Assembly: GCF_016658545.1 (NCBI RefSeq) | Contig: NZ_JACVZC010000011.1 | Location: 20,630-84,629, forward strand | Length of the DNA: 64,000 bases | DNA from: Pseudomonas sp. S37 | GTDB taxonomy: Bacteria > Pseudomonadota > Gammaproteobacteria > Pseudomonadales > Pseudomonadaceae | Direction of reading: 5' to 3' | Part shown: piece by piece, positions 18,307 to 27,453 of the stretch | Position numbering within the stretch: the first letter of the stretch is position 1 | Layout of the letters: every line of letters begins with the position of its first letter | Notes under the pieces: model-generated | Databases searched by the model: none | The model's input: the letters and a program-made list of their open reading frames with translations, nothing else | Told to the model about the DNA's origin: nothing | Position numbers and translations under genes: made by a program

Positions 18307-19865
18307 ACTGGACTGCCATCTCGATGTTCATGGTGTTCGTCTGCTTCACCCTGCTGGTGACCCGCTGGGCCGCCTTGCGCACTCGCTCGGCAAGCGACTT
18401 CTACACCGCCGGCGGCGGCCTGACCGGCATGCAGAATGGCCTGGCGATCGCCGGCGACATGATCAGCGCCGCATCCTTCCTGGGTATTTCGGCGATGATG
18501 TTCATGAACGGCTACGACGGCCTGCTGTACGCCCTGGGCGTACTGGCCGGCTGGCCGATCATCCTGTTCCTGATCGCCGAACGCCTGCGCAACCTGGGCA
18601 AATACACCTTCGCCGACGTGGTCAGCTACCGCCTGGCGCAAACGCCAGTACGCCTGACCTCCGCTTTCGGCACCCTGGTAGTGGCCTTGATGTACCTGGT
18701 GGCGCAAATGGTCGGCGCCGGCAAGCTGATCGAGCTGCTGTTCGGCATCAGCTACCTGTACGCAGTCATGCTGGTCGGCGTGCTGATGGTCGCCTACGTC
18801 ACCTTCGGCGGCATGCTTGCCACCACCTGGGTGCAGATCATCAAGGCGGTGATGCTGCTGTCGGGCACCAGTTTCATGGCCTTCATGGTGCTCAAGCACT
18901 TCGGCTTTAGCACCGAGGCGATGTTTGCCAGCGCCGTGGCCGTACATGCCAAAGGCCAGGCGATCATGGCCCCCGGCGGTTTGCTGTCCAACCCGATCGA
19001 TGCCATATCCCTGGGCCTTGGCATGATGTTCGGTACCGCCGGCCTGCCGCATATCCTGATGCGCTTCTTTACCGTCAGCGACGCCAAGGAAGCCCGCAAG
19101 AGCGTGTTCTATGCCACTGGCTTCATTGGCTACTTCTACCTGCTGCTGATCATCGTCGGCTTTGGCGCCATCGTCATGGTCGGCACCGAGCCGTCGTACC
19201 GCGATGCCACTGGCGCGATCATCGGCGGCGGCAACATGGTCGCGGTGCACCTGGCCCAGGCCGTGGGTGGCAACCTGTTCCTTGGCTTCATTTCTGCCGT
19301 GGCCTTTGCCACCATTCTGGCCGTGGTCGCCGGCCTGGCGCTGTCCGGCGCGTCGGCGGTATCCCACGACCTGTATGCCTGCGTCATGCGCCAAGGCAAA
19401 GCGACCGAGCAAGAGGAAATGCGCGTGTCGCGTATCGCCACGCTGGCCATCGGCCTGCTGGCGGTCATCCTCGGCCTGATGTTCGAGTCGCAGAACATCG
19501 CCTTCCTCTCCGGCCTGGTGCTGGCGGTGGCGGCATCGGTCAACTTCCCGGTGCTGCTGCTCTCGATGTTCTGGAAAGGCCTGACCACCCGCGGCGCGGT
19601 GTGCGGCAGCATGGCCGGGCTGGTCTCGGCGGTGGTGCTGGTGGTGCTGGGCCCGGCGGTCTGGGTCAACGTGCTGCACAACGAAGCACCGCTGTTCCCC
19701 TACAGCAACCCGGCACTGTTCTCCATGAGCCTGGCCTTCCTCGGTGCCTGGGCGTTTTCGGTCACCGACAGCTCCGAGCGTGCCACTGAAGAGCGCGGCC
19801 GCTACCTGGCCCAGTTCATCCGCTCCATGACCGGTATCGGCGCTGCCGGCGCCAGCAAGCACTGA
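18303..19865 (+). CDS. paaL: PaaL, phenylacetate:cation symporter
   Basis: 520-residue sodium:solute symporter with about 13 membrane segments. Family features are [31 protein letters not shown] near the N-terminus and the [19 protein letters not shown] segment. In P. putida a homologue (PhaJ/PaaL) imports phenylacetate. The ATG at 18303 overlaps the DUF485 stop. An upstream GTG at 18294 is in frame but lacks a site. It is followed closely by the porin gene. Confidence 0.88.
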   Translation: MNWTAISMFMVFVCFTLLVTRWAALRTRSASDFYTAGGGLTGMQNGLAIAGDMISAASFLGISAMMFMNGYDGLLYALGVLAGWPIILFLIAERLRNLGKYTFADVVSYRLAQTPVRLTSAFGTLVVALMYLVAQMVGAGKLIELLFGISYLYAVMLVGVLMVAYVTFGGMLATTWVQIIKAVMLLSGTSFMAFMVLKHFGFSTEAMFASAVAVHAKGQAIMAPGGLLSNPIDAISLGLGMMFGTAGLPHILMRFFTVSDAKEARKSVFYATGFIGYFYLLLIIVGFGAIVMVGTEPSYRDATGAIIGGGNMVAVHLAQAVGGNLFLGFISAVAFATILAVVAGLALSGASAVSHDLYACVMRQGKATEQEEMRVSRIATLAIGLLAVILGLMFESQNIAFLSGLVLAVAASVNFPVLLLSMFWKGLTTRGAVCGSMAGLVSAVVLVVLGPAVWVNVLHNEAPLFPYSNPALFSMSLAFLGAWAFSVTDSSERATEERGRYLAQFIRSMTGIGAAGASKH

Positions 19866-19883
19866 CTTCAAGGACGAACCACC

Positions 19884-21137
19884 ATGTCGGGTAAAACAAC
19901 AACAATGAACCGCACACACTTCATGTCAGCCGCCTGGCTGGCCACCCTCGCCCTGCCGTTGCCGGCCATGGCCGACTTTATTGGCGACAGCCACGCGCGG
20001 GTGGAACTGCGTAACCACTACATCAACCGCGACTTCCGCCAGAGCAACGCGCCGCAGGCCAAGGCCGAAGAATGGGGCCAGGGCTTTACCGCCAAGCTGG
20101 AGTCGGGCTTCACCGACGGCGCGGTCGGCTTTGGTGTCGACGCCATGGGCCAGTTGGGCATCAAGCTCGATTCCAGCCGCGACCGGCGCAACACCGGCTT
20201 GTTGCCGTTTGGCCCCAACAGCCATGAACCGGTAGACGACTACAGCGAGCTGGGCCTGACCGGCAAGGTGCGGGTGTCCAAAAGCACCCTGCGCCTGGGC
20301 ACCTTGCAGCCGATCCTGCCGGTGGTGGTGTACAACGACACGCGCCTGCTGGCCTCGACCTTCCAGGGTGGCTTGCTGACCAGTCAGGACCTCGAAGGCC
20401 TGACCTTCAACGCCGGCCGCCTGACCAAGGCCAACCTGCGTGATTCCTCGGGGCGCGACGACATCGGCTATGGCGCGGCGACCAGCGACCACCTGGACTT
20501 TGGCGGCGGCAGCTACGCCATCACCCCGCAAACCAGCGTCAGCTACTACTACGCCAAGCTACAGGACATCTACCGCCAGCAGTTCGTCGGCCTGGTCGAC
20601 ACCCGCCCGCTGGCCGAAGGCATAAGCCTGCGCAGCGACCTGCGCTACTTCGACAGCCGCAATGACGGTGCCGAACGTGCCGGCGACATCGACAACCGCA
20701 ACTTCAACGCCATGTTCACCCTCGGCGTGCGGGCGCACAAGTTCACCGCCACCTGGCAGCAGATGTCCGGTGACAGTGCGTTCCCGTTCGTCAACGGCGG
20801 CGACCCGTTCACCGTCAACCTGGTCACCTACAACACCTTCACCCGCGCCGGGCTGGACTCGTGGCAAGTGCGCTACGACTACGATTTCGTCGCCATGGGC
20901 ATACCCGGCCTGAGCTTCATGACCCGCTACACCGATGGCCGCCACGCCGAAACCGCCACGGTCAGCAATGGCCGCGAGCGTGAACGCGACACCGACATCA
21001 CCTACGTCATCCAAAGCGGCCCGCTCAAGGACGTCAGCCTGCGCTGGCGCAACGTCACCTTCCGTTCCGGCAATGGCCTGACCAATGCCGTGGACGAAAA
21101 CCGCCTGATCATCGGCTACACCCTGGCGCTGTGGTAA
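19884..21137 (+). CDS. OprD-family outer-membrane porin for phenylacetate
   Basis: 417 residues with a signal peptide (MSAAWLATLALPLPAMA) and the OprD-type mature start DFIGDSHARVELRNHYINRDFR, which continues into alternating beta strands and ends in aromatic LALW. The position between paaL and paaZ matches the P. putida phenylacetate-specific porin called PhaK. The ATG at 19884 follows AAGGACG. The first codons contain AACAACAACAA, a perfect Crc/Hfq-type A-rich motif. Confidence 0.85.
   Translation: MSGKTTTMNRTHFMSAAWLATLALPLPAMADFIGDSHARVELRNHYINRDFRQSNAPQAKAEEWGQGFTAKLESGFTDGAVGFGVDAMGQLGIKLDSSRDRRNTGLLPFGPNSHEPVDDYSELGLTGKVRVSKSTLRLGTLQPILPVVVYNDTRLLASTFQGGLLTSQDLEGLTFNAGRLTKANLRDSSGRDDIGYGAATSDHLDFGGGSYAITPQTSVSYYYAKLQDIYRQQFVGLVDTRPLAEGISLRSDLRYFDSRNDGAERAGDIDNRNFNAMFTLGVRAHKFTATWQQMSGDSAFPFVNGGDPFTVNLVTYNTFTRAGLDSWQVRYDYDFVAMGIPGLSFMTRYTDGRHAETATVSNGRERERDTDITYVIQSGPLKDVSLRWRNVTFRSGNGLTNAVDENRLIIGYTLALW
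19895..19905 (+). promoter_or_regulatory. Candidate Crc/Hfq motif in the porin 5' coding region
   Basis: AACAACAACAA fits AANAANAA in two registers and lies 11 bases into the porin coding sequence, where Hfq/Crc binding would block ribosome loading. Inferred from motif and position. Confidence 0.45.
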
Positions 21138-21172
21138 CCGCGCCCCCTACTTTGAACAGCATGGAGAACAGC

Positions 21173-23227
21173 ATGTCTGCCGCCCCTACCCTGCAAAGCT
21201 TCATCGCCGGCCGCTGGCTTGGCCAGCACGGCGCCCAGGCCCTGCGCAGCGCCCTCGACGGCCATGTGCTTGCCTATAGCCATGAAGAGCGCCCAGACTT
21301 CGCCGAAGCCGTGGACTTTGCCCGTGCCCGTGGCCTGGCCAGCCTGATGGCCATGGACTTCCAGCAACGCGCGCAACGCCTCAAGGCCCTGGCCTTGTAC
21401 CTGGCCGAACGCAAGGAACAGCTGTACGCCCTGTCGCACCACAGCGGTGCCACCCGTGCCGACAGCTGGATCGACATCGAAGGCGGCAATGCCACGCTGT
21501 TCGCCTATGCCGGCATCGGCAGCCGCGAACTGCCGTCGGGCAACCTGGTACACGAAGGCCCGGCAATCGCGCTGGGCAAGCAAGGCCATTTTGCCGGCAG
21601 CCATATCCTGGTGCCGCGTGCAGGCGTGGCAGTGCACATCAACGCCTTCAACTTCCCGATCTGGGGCATGCTGGAAAAGTTCGCCCCGACCTTCCTGGCC
21701 GGCATGCCGTGCATCGTCAAGCCGGCGACCTCCACCAGCTACCTGACCGAGGCCGTGGTGCGCCTGATGAACGCCTCCGGCCTGCTGCCCGAAGGCAGCC
21801 TGCAACTGGTGATCGGCAGTACTGGCGACCTGCTCGATCGCCTGCAAGGCCAGGACGTGGTGACCTTCACCGGGTCCGCCGACACTGCCGCCAAATTGCG
21901 CATCACGCCGAACCTGATCCGCAACTCGGTGCCGTTCACGGCCGAAGCCGACTCGCTGAACTGCGCCATCCTCGGCCCGGACGTGACCCCGGACAGCGAA
22001 GAGTTCGACCTGTACATCAAGGAGGTGGTGCGTGAAATGACCACCAAGGCCGGGCAGAAATGCACCGCCATCCGCCGCGCCATCGTTCCGGCCAAGCACA
22101 TTGATGCCGTCGCCACGCGCCTGCGTGAGCGCTTGAGCAAGGTGGTGGTCGGTGATCCGTCGCTGGAAGGCGTGCGCATGGGCGCCCTCGCCTCCCATGA
22201 CCAGCAGCACGACGTGGCCGAGCGGGTGCGCAGCCTGCTCAACAGTTGCGACCAGCTGTTCGGCGCCAGCGATGGCTTTGCCCCGCGTGGCGAAGGCGTG
22301 GCCGAAGGTGCCTTCTTTGCCCCGACCCTGCTGCAGGCCCGCGACCCGCATGCCGATGGCGGCGCCCATGATATCGAAGCATTTGGCCCGGTCAGCACGC
22401 TGATGGCCTATGACGACCTTGACGAGGCCCTGGCCTTGGCCGCCCGTGGCAAGGGCAGCCTGGTAGCGACCCTGGTGACTGCCGACCGCAGCATCGCCGC
22501 CAAGGCCATCCCGGTGGCTGCTGCCTGGCATGGTCGCCTGCTGGTGCTCGACAGCGAGGCTGCCAAAGAGTCCACCGGCCACGGCTCGCCTCTGCCGCAA
22601 CTCAAGCACGGCGGCCCGGGCCGTGCTGGCGGCGGTGAGGAGCTGGGCGGCCTGCGCGCGGTCAAGCACTACCTGCAGCGTGCTGCGGTACAAGGCTCGC
22701 CAAGCATGCTCACGGCGGTAACCGGCGAATACGTGCGCGGTGGCGAAGTGATCGAAACCGAAGTGCACCCGTTCCGCCGCCACTTCGAGCAACTGCGTAT
22801 CGGCGAGTCGCTGCTGACCCACCGCCGCACCGTTACCGAAGCCGACCTGGTCAACTTCGGTTGCCTGTCGGGTGACCATTTCTACATGCACTTCGACGAG
22901 ATTGCCGCCAAAGAATCGCAGTTCGGCAAGCGCATTGCCCACGGCTACTTCGTCTTGTCGGCGGCGGCCGGGCTGTTCGTCTCACCAGGTGCCGGGCCGG
23001 TGCTGGCCAACTATGGCCTGGATACCCTGCGCTTCATAAACCCGGTGGGCATTGGCGACACCATCCAGGCGCGGCTGACCTGCAAGCGCAAGATCGACCA
23101 GGGCAAAACCAGCCCGTTGGGCCAGCCGCAGGGCGTGGTGGCGTGGGATGTGGAAGTGACCAACCAACTGGGCGAGCTGGTGGCCAGTTATGACATCCTG
23201 ACCCTGGTGTTGAAGCAGCCACAATGA
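21173..23227 (+). CDS. paaZ: PaaZ, bifunctional oxepin-CoA hydrolase / semialdehyde dehydrogenase
   Basis: 684 residues with two enzymes fused. The N-terminal aldehyde dehydrogenase (about 1-520) has Glu258 in FTAEADS and nucleophile Cys297 in GQKCTAI. The C-terminal MaoC-type hydratase (about 535-684) has Asp568 and His573 in SGDHFYMHFD. The hydratase opens the oxepin-CoA ring, and the dehydrogenase oxidises the resulting aldehyde to 3-oxo-5,6-dehydrosuberyl-CoA. ATG 21173 is preferred (ATGGAGAACAGC upstream); in-frame codons from 21131 overlap the porin. Both sites are intact. In older P. putida work this protein is PhaL/PaaN. Confidence 0.92.
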   Translation: MSAAPTLQSFIAGRWLGQHGAQALRSALDGHVLAYSHEERPDFAEAVDFARARGLASLMAMDFQQRAQRLKALALYLAERKEQLYALSHHSGATRADSWIDIEGGNATLFAYAGIGSRELPSGNLVHEGPAIALGKQGHFAGSHILVPRAGVAVHINAFNFPIWGMLEKFAPTFLAGMPCIVKPATSTSYLTEAVVRLMNASGLLPEGSLQLVIGSTGDLLDRLQGQDVVTFTGSADTAAKLRITPNLIRNSVPFTAEADSLNCAILGPDVTPDSEEFDLYIKEVVREMTTKAGQKCTAIRRAIVPAKHIDAVATRLRERLSKVVVGDPSLEGVRMGALASHDQQHDVAERVRSLLNSCDQLFGASDGFAPRGEGVAEGAFFAPTLLQARDPHADGGAHDIEAFGPVSTLMAYDDLDEALALAARGKGSLVATLVTADRSIAAKAIPVAAAWHGRLLVLDSEAAKESTGHGSPLPQLKHGGPGRAGGGEELGGLRAVKHYLQRAAVQGSPSMLTAVTGEYVRGGEVIETEVHPFRRHFEQLRIGESLLTHRRTVTEADLVNFGCLSGDHFYMHFDEIAAKESQFGKRIAHGYFVLSAAAGLFVSPGAGPVLANYGLDTLRFINPVGIGDTIQARLTCKRKIDQGKTSPLGQPQGVVAWDVEVTNQLGELVASYDILTLVLKQPQ

Positions 23228-23237
23228 TGGGGTGAGG

Positions 23238-23500
23238 CTACCGGCCTCTTCGCGGGCGCGCCCGCTCCCACAGAAATGTGCGGTCCCTGTGGGAGCGGGC
23301 ATGCCCGCGAAGAACCCAACGCGGTGGATGGCACCGGCTGCGCCGGTGTTCGCGGGTAAACCCGCTCCCACAGGTACAGCGCAAAGTTCAAGGCCTGCGC
23401 GGTCCTGTAGGAGCGGGTTCACCCGCCCCCACAGGTACAGCGCAAAGTTCAAGGCCTGCGCAGTTCTGTAGGAGCGGGTTTACCCGCGAATAGGCCCGCA
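23238..23500. repeat. Cluster of five REP units with a 61-bp tandem duplication
   Basis: The 378-bp gap between paaZ and the lipoprotein gene is mostly REP sequence, in both orientations, at about 23241-23272, 23285-23312, 23347-23374, 23404-23427 and 23465-23495. Between the second and third lies the composite block CAACGCGGTGGATGGCACCGGC..GCCGGTG. The block CCCACAGGTACAGCGCAAAG.. plus the next REP is duplicated with a 61-bp period (23367-23426 and 23428-23487; about three mismatches). Confidence 0.85.
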
Positions 23501-23605
23501 CAGGCCAAATAAAGGCCAAGGGCCACCTCGTACATCCGCCCTAATCGCCCCATCACCCCCTCGGCGTTATAGTCCAGTGAGAACAACGCCAAGGAAGTCC
23601 CCATC

Positions 23606-23905
23606 ATGCACCCCTTCAAGCTCGTCCTCAGTGCCGCCCTGCTGGTCGGCGTCGCCGGCTGCCAGACCATCAACCCTTCCGAAGAAACCCTCAAGCAGCG
23701 CACCGAATTCGCCCTCAACACCAAGGTCTCGAAAGTCGCCGACGTGCGCAGTGACAGCACCATCACCTACTACACCGCCACCACCGCCAAAGGCCAGTAC
23801 GAGTGCCAGATGCCCAGCGGTGCCATCGTCGCCGTGGGCGGCATGGGCCTGTACCAGCCTACGCCTTCATGCATGAAAGAAGGCCAGGCCATCATCCTGC
23901 AATAA
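23606..23905 (+). CDS. Small outer-membrane-type lipoprotein, function unknown
   Basis: 99 residues. The N-terminus is a type II signal with lipobox VAGC (Cys19), after which Gln and Thr favour outer-membrane sorting. The short mature domain has two further Cys (near 74 and 88) that could pair, and is rich in polar residues. The ATG at 23606 has AAGGAAG upstream. It stands alone between REP DNA and a convergent kinase gene. I do not recognise the family. Confidence 0.75.
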   Translation: MHPFKLVLSAALLVGVAGCQTINPSEETLKQRTEFALNTKVSKVADVRSDSTITYYTATTAKGQYECQMPSGAIVAVGGMGLYQPTPSCMKEGQAIILQ

Positions 23906-23937
23906 CCCCCGCACAGCCTCTGCGCCCTCGCGCCGGT

Positions 23938-25560
23938 CTAGCCGACCGGCGCCGCTGGCTCCTCGCGCAATGCGCGCAGGGCCGCACGCAACTCTGCCGG
24001 GCGCACCGGTTTGGAAAGCACGGTGATATTGCGCGTATGCACCACTGCCTGAATTTTCTCCGGATCATGCCCGGTCATGATCAGCGCCGGCACTTGCCAG
24101 CCGCGCTCGGCGCGCAACCGGTCGATGCAATCGACCCCGGTTGCCTCCTGCCCCAGGTCATAGTCGGCGACAATTACCGCACAATCACTGCTCAGGCCAA
24201 CCGGCGAGCTGTGCGCTTCTACCTCGCAGCCCCAGCGCTGCAGCAACGCCGACGTCGCCCGCAGCACGTTGTGGTCGTCCTCAACCAGGCACACCCGCAA
24301 CCCGCCGAGCAGGCCGGCTGCTGCAGCCGAGCGCTCACCGGCCACCTGGGCCGGTTGCGCAGCCAGGCAGGGCAAGCCTTGCAGGCTTACCGCCGTGCCG
24401 TGCCCTGGCCGCGAGCGCAACTGGACTTCCAGGCCCATCAGGTGCCCCAGCCGCCGCACGATCGACAAACCCAGGCCCACCCCCTCGACATCCTTGTCGC
24501 GCACCTGGCGTACCCGGTAGAACTCTTCGAACACCAGCCGCTGGTGGGTTTCGTCTATGCCACGCCCCTGGTCATAGACCACGATGGCAAGGCCATCGCC
24601 ACGGCGCCGCACCCCCAGCAGCAGTGGCCGATGGGCCGCATACTTGAAACTGTTGGACAGCACGTTCTGCACCATGGTGGCCAGCATGCCGCGGTCGGCA
24701 CAGGTCCAGTAACGGCAGGGCCGCACGCGTATCTCCACCCCGGCCCAACGGGCAGCCTCGCTGTTCTGGCGCACCAGGTCGGCCAGCAAGCCTGCCAGGG
24801 CAAAGGTTTCTTTTCTTGGCTGCACCCGGCCGTTGTCGAGGGTGTAAAGGTCGAGAATGGAGCGAAACAGCTGCGAGACGTTAAGCAGCGAACGGTCGAT
24901 GCTGTCGACCAGCCGCCGTTCGTCCCTGCCCAGCTGCGACTCGCGCAGGCAGGCGGTGAACAGGCCGATGGAGTGAATGGGTTGGCGCAGATCATGGCTG
25001 GCCTGCGCCAGAAAGCGGGACTTTTCGCGATTGGCCGCTGCGGCCTGCTCCGAAGCCTTGCGCGTGCGCTCCAGCAGCAGGTGCGCATAGATCGGGATCA
25101 CCGTACTGGTAGTGAGCAGCATCAGCACCATGAACGGGTTGGCCTGCCAGTACGGGGTAATCTGGTAGACCACCAGCAATGCCGCCAGCGCCAGCACCGT
25201 GGCAATGGCCAGGTACCGCGAGCCGAAGCGCATGCCGTTGCCCAGGTTCACCCACACCATTACTGCATAGATCGGCAGTGCCGCCTCGCCACCGACCACC
25301 AGGCCGAAACAGGTACCGGTGTAGTCGTGCACCATGCCCAGCACCCGTCGCCAAGGGTAATGCCCAGGCCAGTGGGCGATGGCCTGGCGAAACGCGATAG
25401 ATACCAGCACAAAGGCGCTGATGTAGTAGATGACCGGCAGGTATGGCGCATGCGTGCTGCCGGGCAGAAAGCCCAGCACGGTCATGTAGACCAGGGCGCA
25501 GCAGGCAACGATGACGCGCAGGTTGGCTTGGTCGAGTTCGCTGTTATTGTCCGGTTCCAT
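23938..25560 (-). CDS. Membrane hybrid histidine kinase with receiver domain
   Basis: 540 residues: five to six membrane helices (about 15-165), a short linker, HisKA with phospho-acceptor His189 in QASHDLRQPI, HATPase with N-box MVQNVLSNSFKYA and G-boxes VYDQGRGI and GVGLGLSIV, and a C-terminal receiver (LVEDDHNV, VADYDLGQ, LSKPVRP). The membrane part has no extracytoplasmic domain, so it may sense a membrane or intramembrane signal. Start ATG 25560 has AAGGAAA upstream; ATG 25602 and GTG 25611 are alternatives. The response regulator gene is divergent, 116 bp away, and is the likely partner. Confidence 0.85.
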   Translation of the reverse strand: MEPDNNSELDQANLRVIVACCALVYMTVLGFLPGSTHAPYLPVIYYISAFVLVSIAFRQAIAHWPGHYPWRRVLGMVHDYTGTCFGLVVGGEAALPIYAVMVWVNLGNGMRFGSRYLAIATVLALAALLVVYQITPYWQANPFMVLMLLTTSTVIPIYAHLLLERTRKASEQAAAANREKSRFLAQASHDLRQPIHSIGLFTACLRESQLGRDERRLVDSIDRSLLNVSQLFRSILDLYTLDNGRVQPRKETFALAGLLADLVRQNSEAARWAGVEIRVRPCRYWTCADRGMLATMVQNVLSNSFKYAAHRPLLLGVRRRGDGLAIVVYDQGRGIDETHQRLVFEEFYRVRQVRDKDVEGVGLGLSIVRRLGHLMGLEVQLRSRPGHGTAVSLQGLPCLAAQPAQVAGERSAAAAGLLGGLRVCLVEDDHNVLRATSALLQRWGCEVEAHSSPVGLSSDCAVIVADYDLGQEATGVDCIDRLRAERGWQVPALIMTGHDPEKIQAVVHTRNITVLSKPVRPAELRAALRALREEPAAPVG

Positions 25561-25676
25561 GGCCAGTTTCCTTGTGCACGGGGTCGCATTACCGCCATCC
25601 ATAGGCAGCACCCTTTGTCCGTGGCTGCTAAATTAGCATGTTCCACCCCACCCACGGCCACAGGGAGTCGCCAGGC

Positions 25677-26291
25677 GTGACGTGTCGCATCATCGTCGCG
25701 GATGACCATCCGCTGTTCAGGGAAGCCCTGGCGCGTACCGTGCAGTGCGTGCTGCCGGATGCCTGCGTGGAAGAAGCTGGCTGCCTTGAGCAAGTGCTGA
25801 CGCTGGCCGCTTCCGGTGAAGTGCCCGATACGCTGATCCTCGACCTGCGCTTCCCGGGGCTGGCCGACGTTCAGTGCCTGGTACGCTTGCGCAGGCAGCT
25901 GTCGCGCACCACCTTGATTATCGTGTCGATGGTGGATGACCCGGGTGTGGTCGAGCAGGTCATGGCCACCGGGGTAGACGGGTTTATCGGCAAAAGCATC
26001 GCCGCCGACGAAATCGGCGCGGCCATACTGGCCATTCGTGATGGCGAGGTGCTGGTCAGGTATGCCCCCTCAGGGCTGCTGCCCAGCCTCGGTGGCGAAT
26101 GCGCAGTGGAACAGCTTACCCAGCGTCAGCAGGAGGTCTTGCAGCTGATAGCCCAGGGCAAGACCAACAAGGAAATCGCCAAAGCCCTGGATATCTCGCC
26201 GTTTACGGTACGCATTCATGTGTCCTCATTACTCAAGGCACTCGGCGTCAGTTCGCGCACGGCGGCGGCGGTAAAATACACCGGCAGCTGA
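25677..26291 (+). CDS. LuxR/NarL-family response regulator
   Basis: 204 residues: receiver domain with acidic Asp9/Asp10 in IVADDHP, phospho-acceptor Asp56 in LILDLRFPG and Lys in FIGKS, then a C-terminal LuxR HTH (about 140-195; LTQRQQEVLQLIAQGKTNKEIAKALDIS..FTVRIHVSSLL). I choose the GTG at 25677 because GGGAG lies 9 bases upstream and the receiver begins at once; the in-frame ATG at 25638 would add 13 residues. It is divergent from the hybrid kinase. Target genes are unknown. Confidence 0.8.
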   Translation: MTCRIIVADDHPLFREALARTVQCVLPDACVEEAGCLEQVLTLAASGEVPDTLILDLRFPGLADVQCLVRLRRQLSRTTLIIVSMVDDPGVVEQVMATGVDGFIGKSIAADEIGAAILAIRDGEVLVRYAPSGLLPSLGGECAVEQLTQRQQEVLQLIAQGKTNKEIAKALDISPFTVRIHVSSLLKALGVSSRTAAAVKYTGS

Positions 26292-26426
26292 CGCCGTTGG
26301 TCAGCCGTTGAGCGCATCCGAAGGACTTCTGCAATGTGCCTGCCTCTCTTGATCCATGAGGATCAACGATGAGGAGGATTGCGCGATGGACTGTCTTGTT
26401 CAAAGTCTGAAAGCTAGTGCAATCAC

Positions 26427-26513
26427 TGTGGGAGCGGGCTTGCCCGCGAACACCGGCAAAGCCGGTGCCATCCACCGCGTCGCCTGTTTCGCGGGCGCGC
26501 CCGCTCCCACAGG
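26427..26513. repeat. Composite inverted REP pair
   Basis: TGTGGGAGCGGGCTTGCCCGCGAA and the opposite TTCGCGGGCGCGCCCGCTCCCACA flank an ACCGGC/GCCGGT hairpin plus CATCCACCGCG. The same composite recurs at 36776-36863 and, reversed, at 23285-23374 and 53532-53613. It lies between the response regulator and a convergent small gene. Confidence 0.85.
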
Positions 26514-26539
26514 AATAGGTTCCAGGCTCAGGTGGCGTA

Positions 26540-26809
26540 TTACACCATCGCCGCCGGGTCTCCCACCGACTGGTTCGGCTTGCTTCCGGAAATCCGCCAG
26601 CTCACTGCAGTAATCCCATAGCGCTCGGCCATCGGCCGGCTGACCTTCTTGATCTTCTCGCGCCCGAACTTGGGGATGATGCCGATGCCCGCATCGCAAC
26701 TTGCCCAATGCCAGGCCTCGGCATTGTCCAGGCGCTCCAGACGAATGATGAAACTGCGCGGCTGGCCATGCAGTTGGTAATCGATGATGTACAGCTGTGG
26801 GCTAGGCAT
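26540..26809 (-). CDS. Small conserved-looking hypothetical protein
   Basis: 89 residues starting MPSPQLYIIDYQLHGQPRSF. ATG 26809 has an excellent GAGGAGG site 8 bases upstream; the frame extends further but without a better start. The protein has no signal peptide or membrane helix and is basic in the middle (KFGREKIKKVSRP). I do not recognise a domain; the opening resembles small single-domain Pseudomonas proteins of unknown function. It lies upstream of no obvious partner. Confidence 0.6.
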   Translation of the reverse strand: MPSPQLYIIDYQLHGQPRSFIIRLERLDNAEAWHWASCDAGIGIIPKFGREKIKKVSRPMAERYGITAVSWRISGSKPNQSVGDPAAMV

Positions 26810-26923
26810 CGCAGGGGCCTCCTCTTCTCCATGGATGACACCCTGATTGATCGAGGCGCGACGAGAAGATTCAAAAATTTGTCGAACTATTGGCCCCAGC
26901 GGCAACACTCGTTGCTGCTGTGA

Positions 26924-26946
26924 GCCTGGCACTGGAAGTGCCAGGC
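26924..26946 (-). terminator. Perfect hairpin downstream of the first KGG gene
   Basis: GCCTGGCACT / AGTGCCAGGC pair perfectly over 10 bp around a 3-base centre, 19 bp past the KGG stop. There is no T tract. A similar GTGCC hairpin follows the second KGG gene at 48905-48932. Confidence 0.5.
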
Positions 26947-26965
26947 ACTGCGCAAGCCTGCGTGG

Positions 26966-27175
26966 TCACTGGCTGCGGCCGCCGCCGTGGCTGTTCTGCC
27001 CACCCTTGCGGCCAGCTTCCGATGCCCTTTGGCGGTCGTTGGCAAAGTTACCGCCAGACGCCTGGCCACCTTTATGGCCGGCGCGCGACGCCCGTTCCCG
27101 GTCGTTGGCAAAGTTGCCTGGGTTGGTTTCCTTGGTACCGCCACGCTGGCTGGTTCGCTCTTGATCCTGCGCCAT
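26966..27175 (-). CDS. KGG-repeat stress-induced protein
   Basis: 69 residues, hydrophilic, with two copies of the KGG motif unit GGNFANDRERAS..AGHKGGQ (con-10/YciG type). Such small proteins accumulate in stationary phase and stress; the molecular role is unknown. Start ATG 27175 has AAGGAG 6 bases upstream; the frame continues upstream without a site. A paralogue lies at 48943-49125. It is divergent from the large sensor kinase. Confidence 0.8.
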   Translation of the reverse strand: MAQDQERTSQRGGTKETNPGNFANDRERASRAGHKGGQASGGNFANDRQRASEAGRKGGQNSHGGGRSQ

Positions 27176-27355
27176 GTTGTATCTCCTTGCGAAAAAATGG
27201 GCTGGTTGCATGCACTGCATGCCTTAGTTCCGAACTGCCGATCTGCAGGTCTACTCAATGCTTTTGCCGACAGCTGACCAGTGGCACGAAACTCACGCAG
27301 GCAAAATGTTTGCGTGGCGGCTGCGGGCCAATCGCACTTTGTGCCGCTGGCAGCG

Positions 27356-27384
27356 GTCACAACTGCAAGAGGGCGACCTATAAT
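27356..27384 (+). promoter_or_regulatory. Putative promoter of the CheB/CheR hybrid kinase
   Basis: A perfect -10 TATAAT (27379-27384) is 17 bp from a weak -35 GTCACA (27356-27361). The -10 sits inside an inverted repeat GGGCGA..TCGCCC (27371-27376 and 27384-27389), which could be an operator. The coding start is 70 bp downstream. Confidence 0.5.
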
Positions 27385-27453
27385 CGCCCCACTCAACATG
27401 CCCGGTACCGCAGTCACGGGCTGCACGTAAGGTTCTTGCACAAGGCTCCGTCG

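Noticed and set aside
18237..19919. 560-codon minus-strand open frame across paaL
   Set aside because: His/Gln/Asp-rich translation without fold, antisense to a clear symporter.
21116..22942. 608-codon minus-strand open frame across paaZ
   Set aside because: Antisense shadow of a two-domain enzyme with intact active sites.
26890..27453. Upstream extension of the CheB/CheR kinase to 1448 residues
   Set aside because: It crosses the divergent KGG gene and a promoter-like TATAAT; the CheB domain starts just after ATG 27454.
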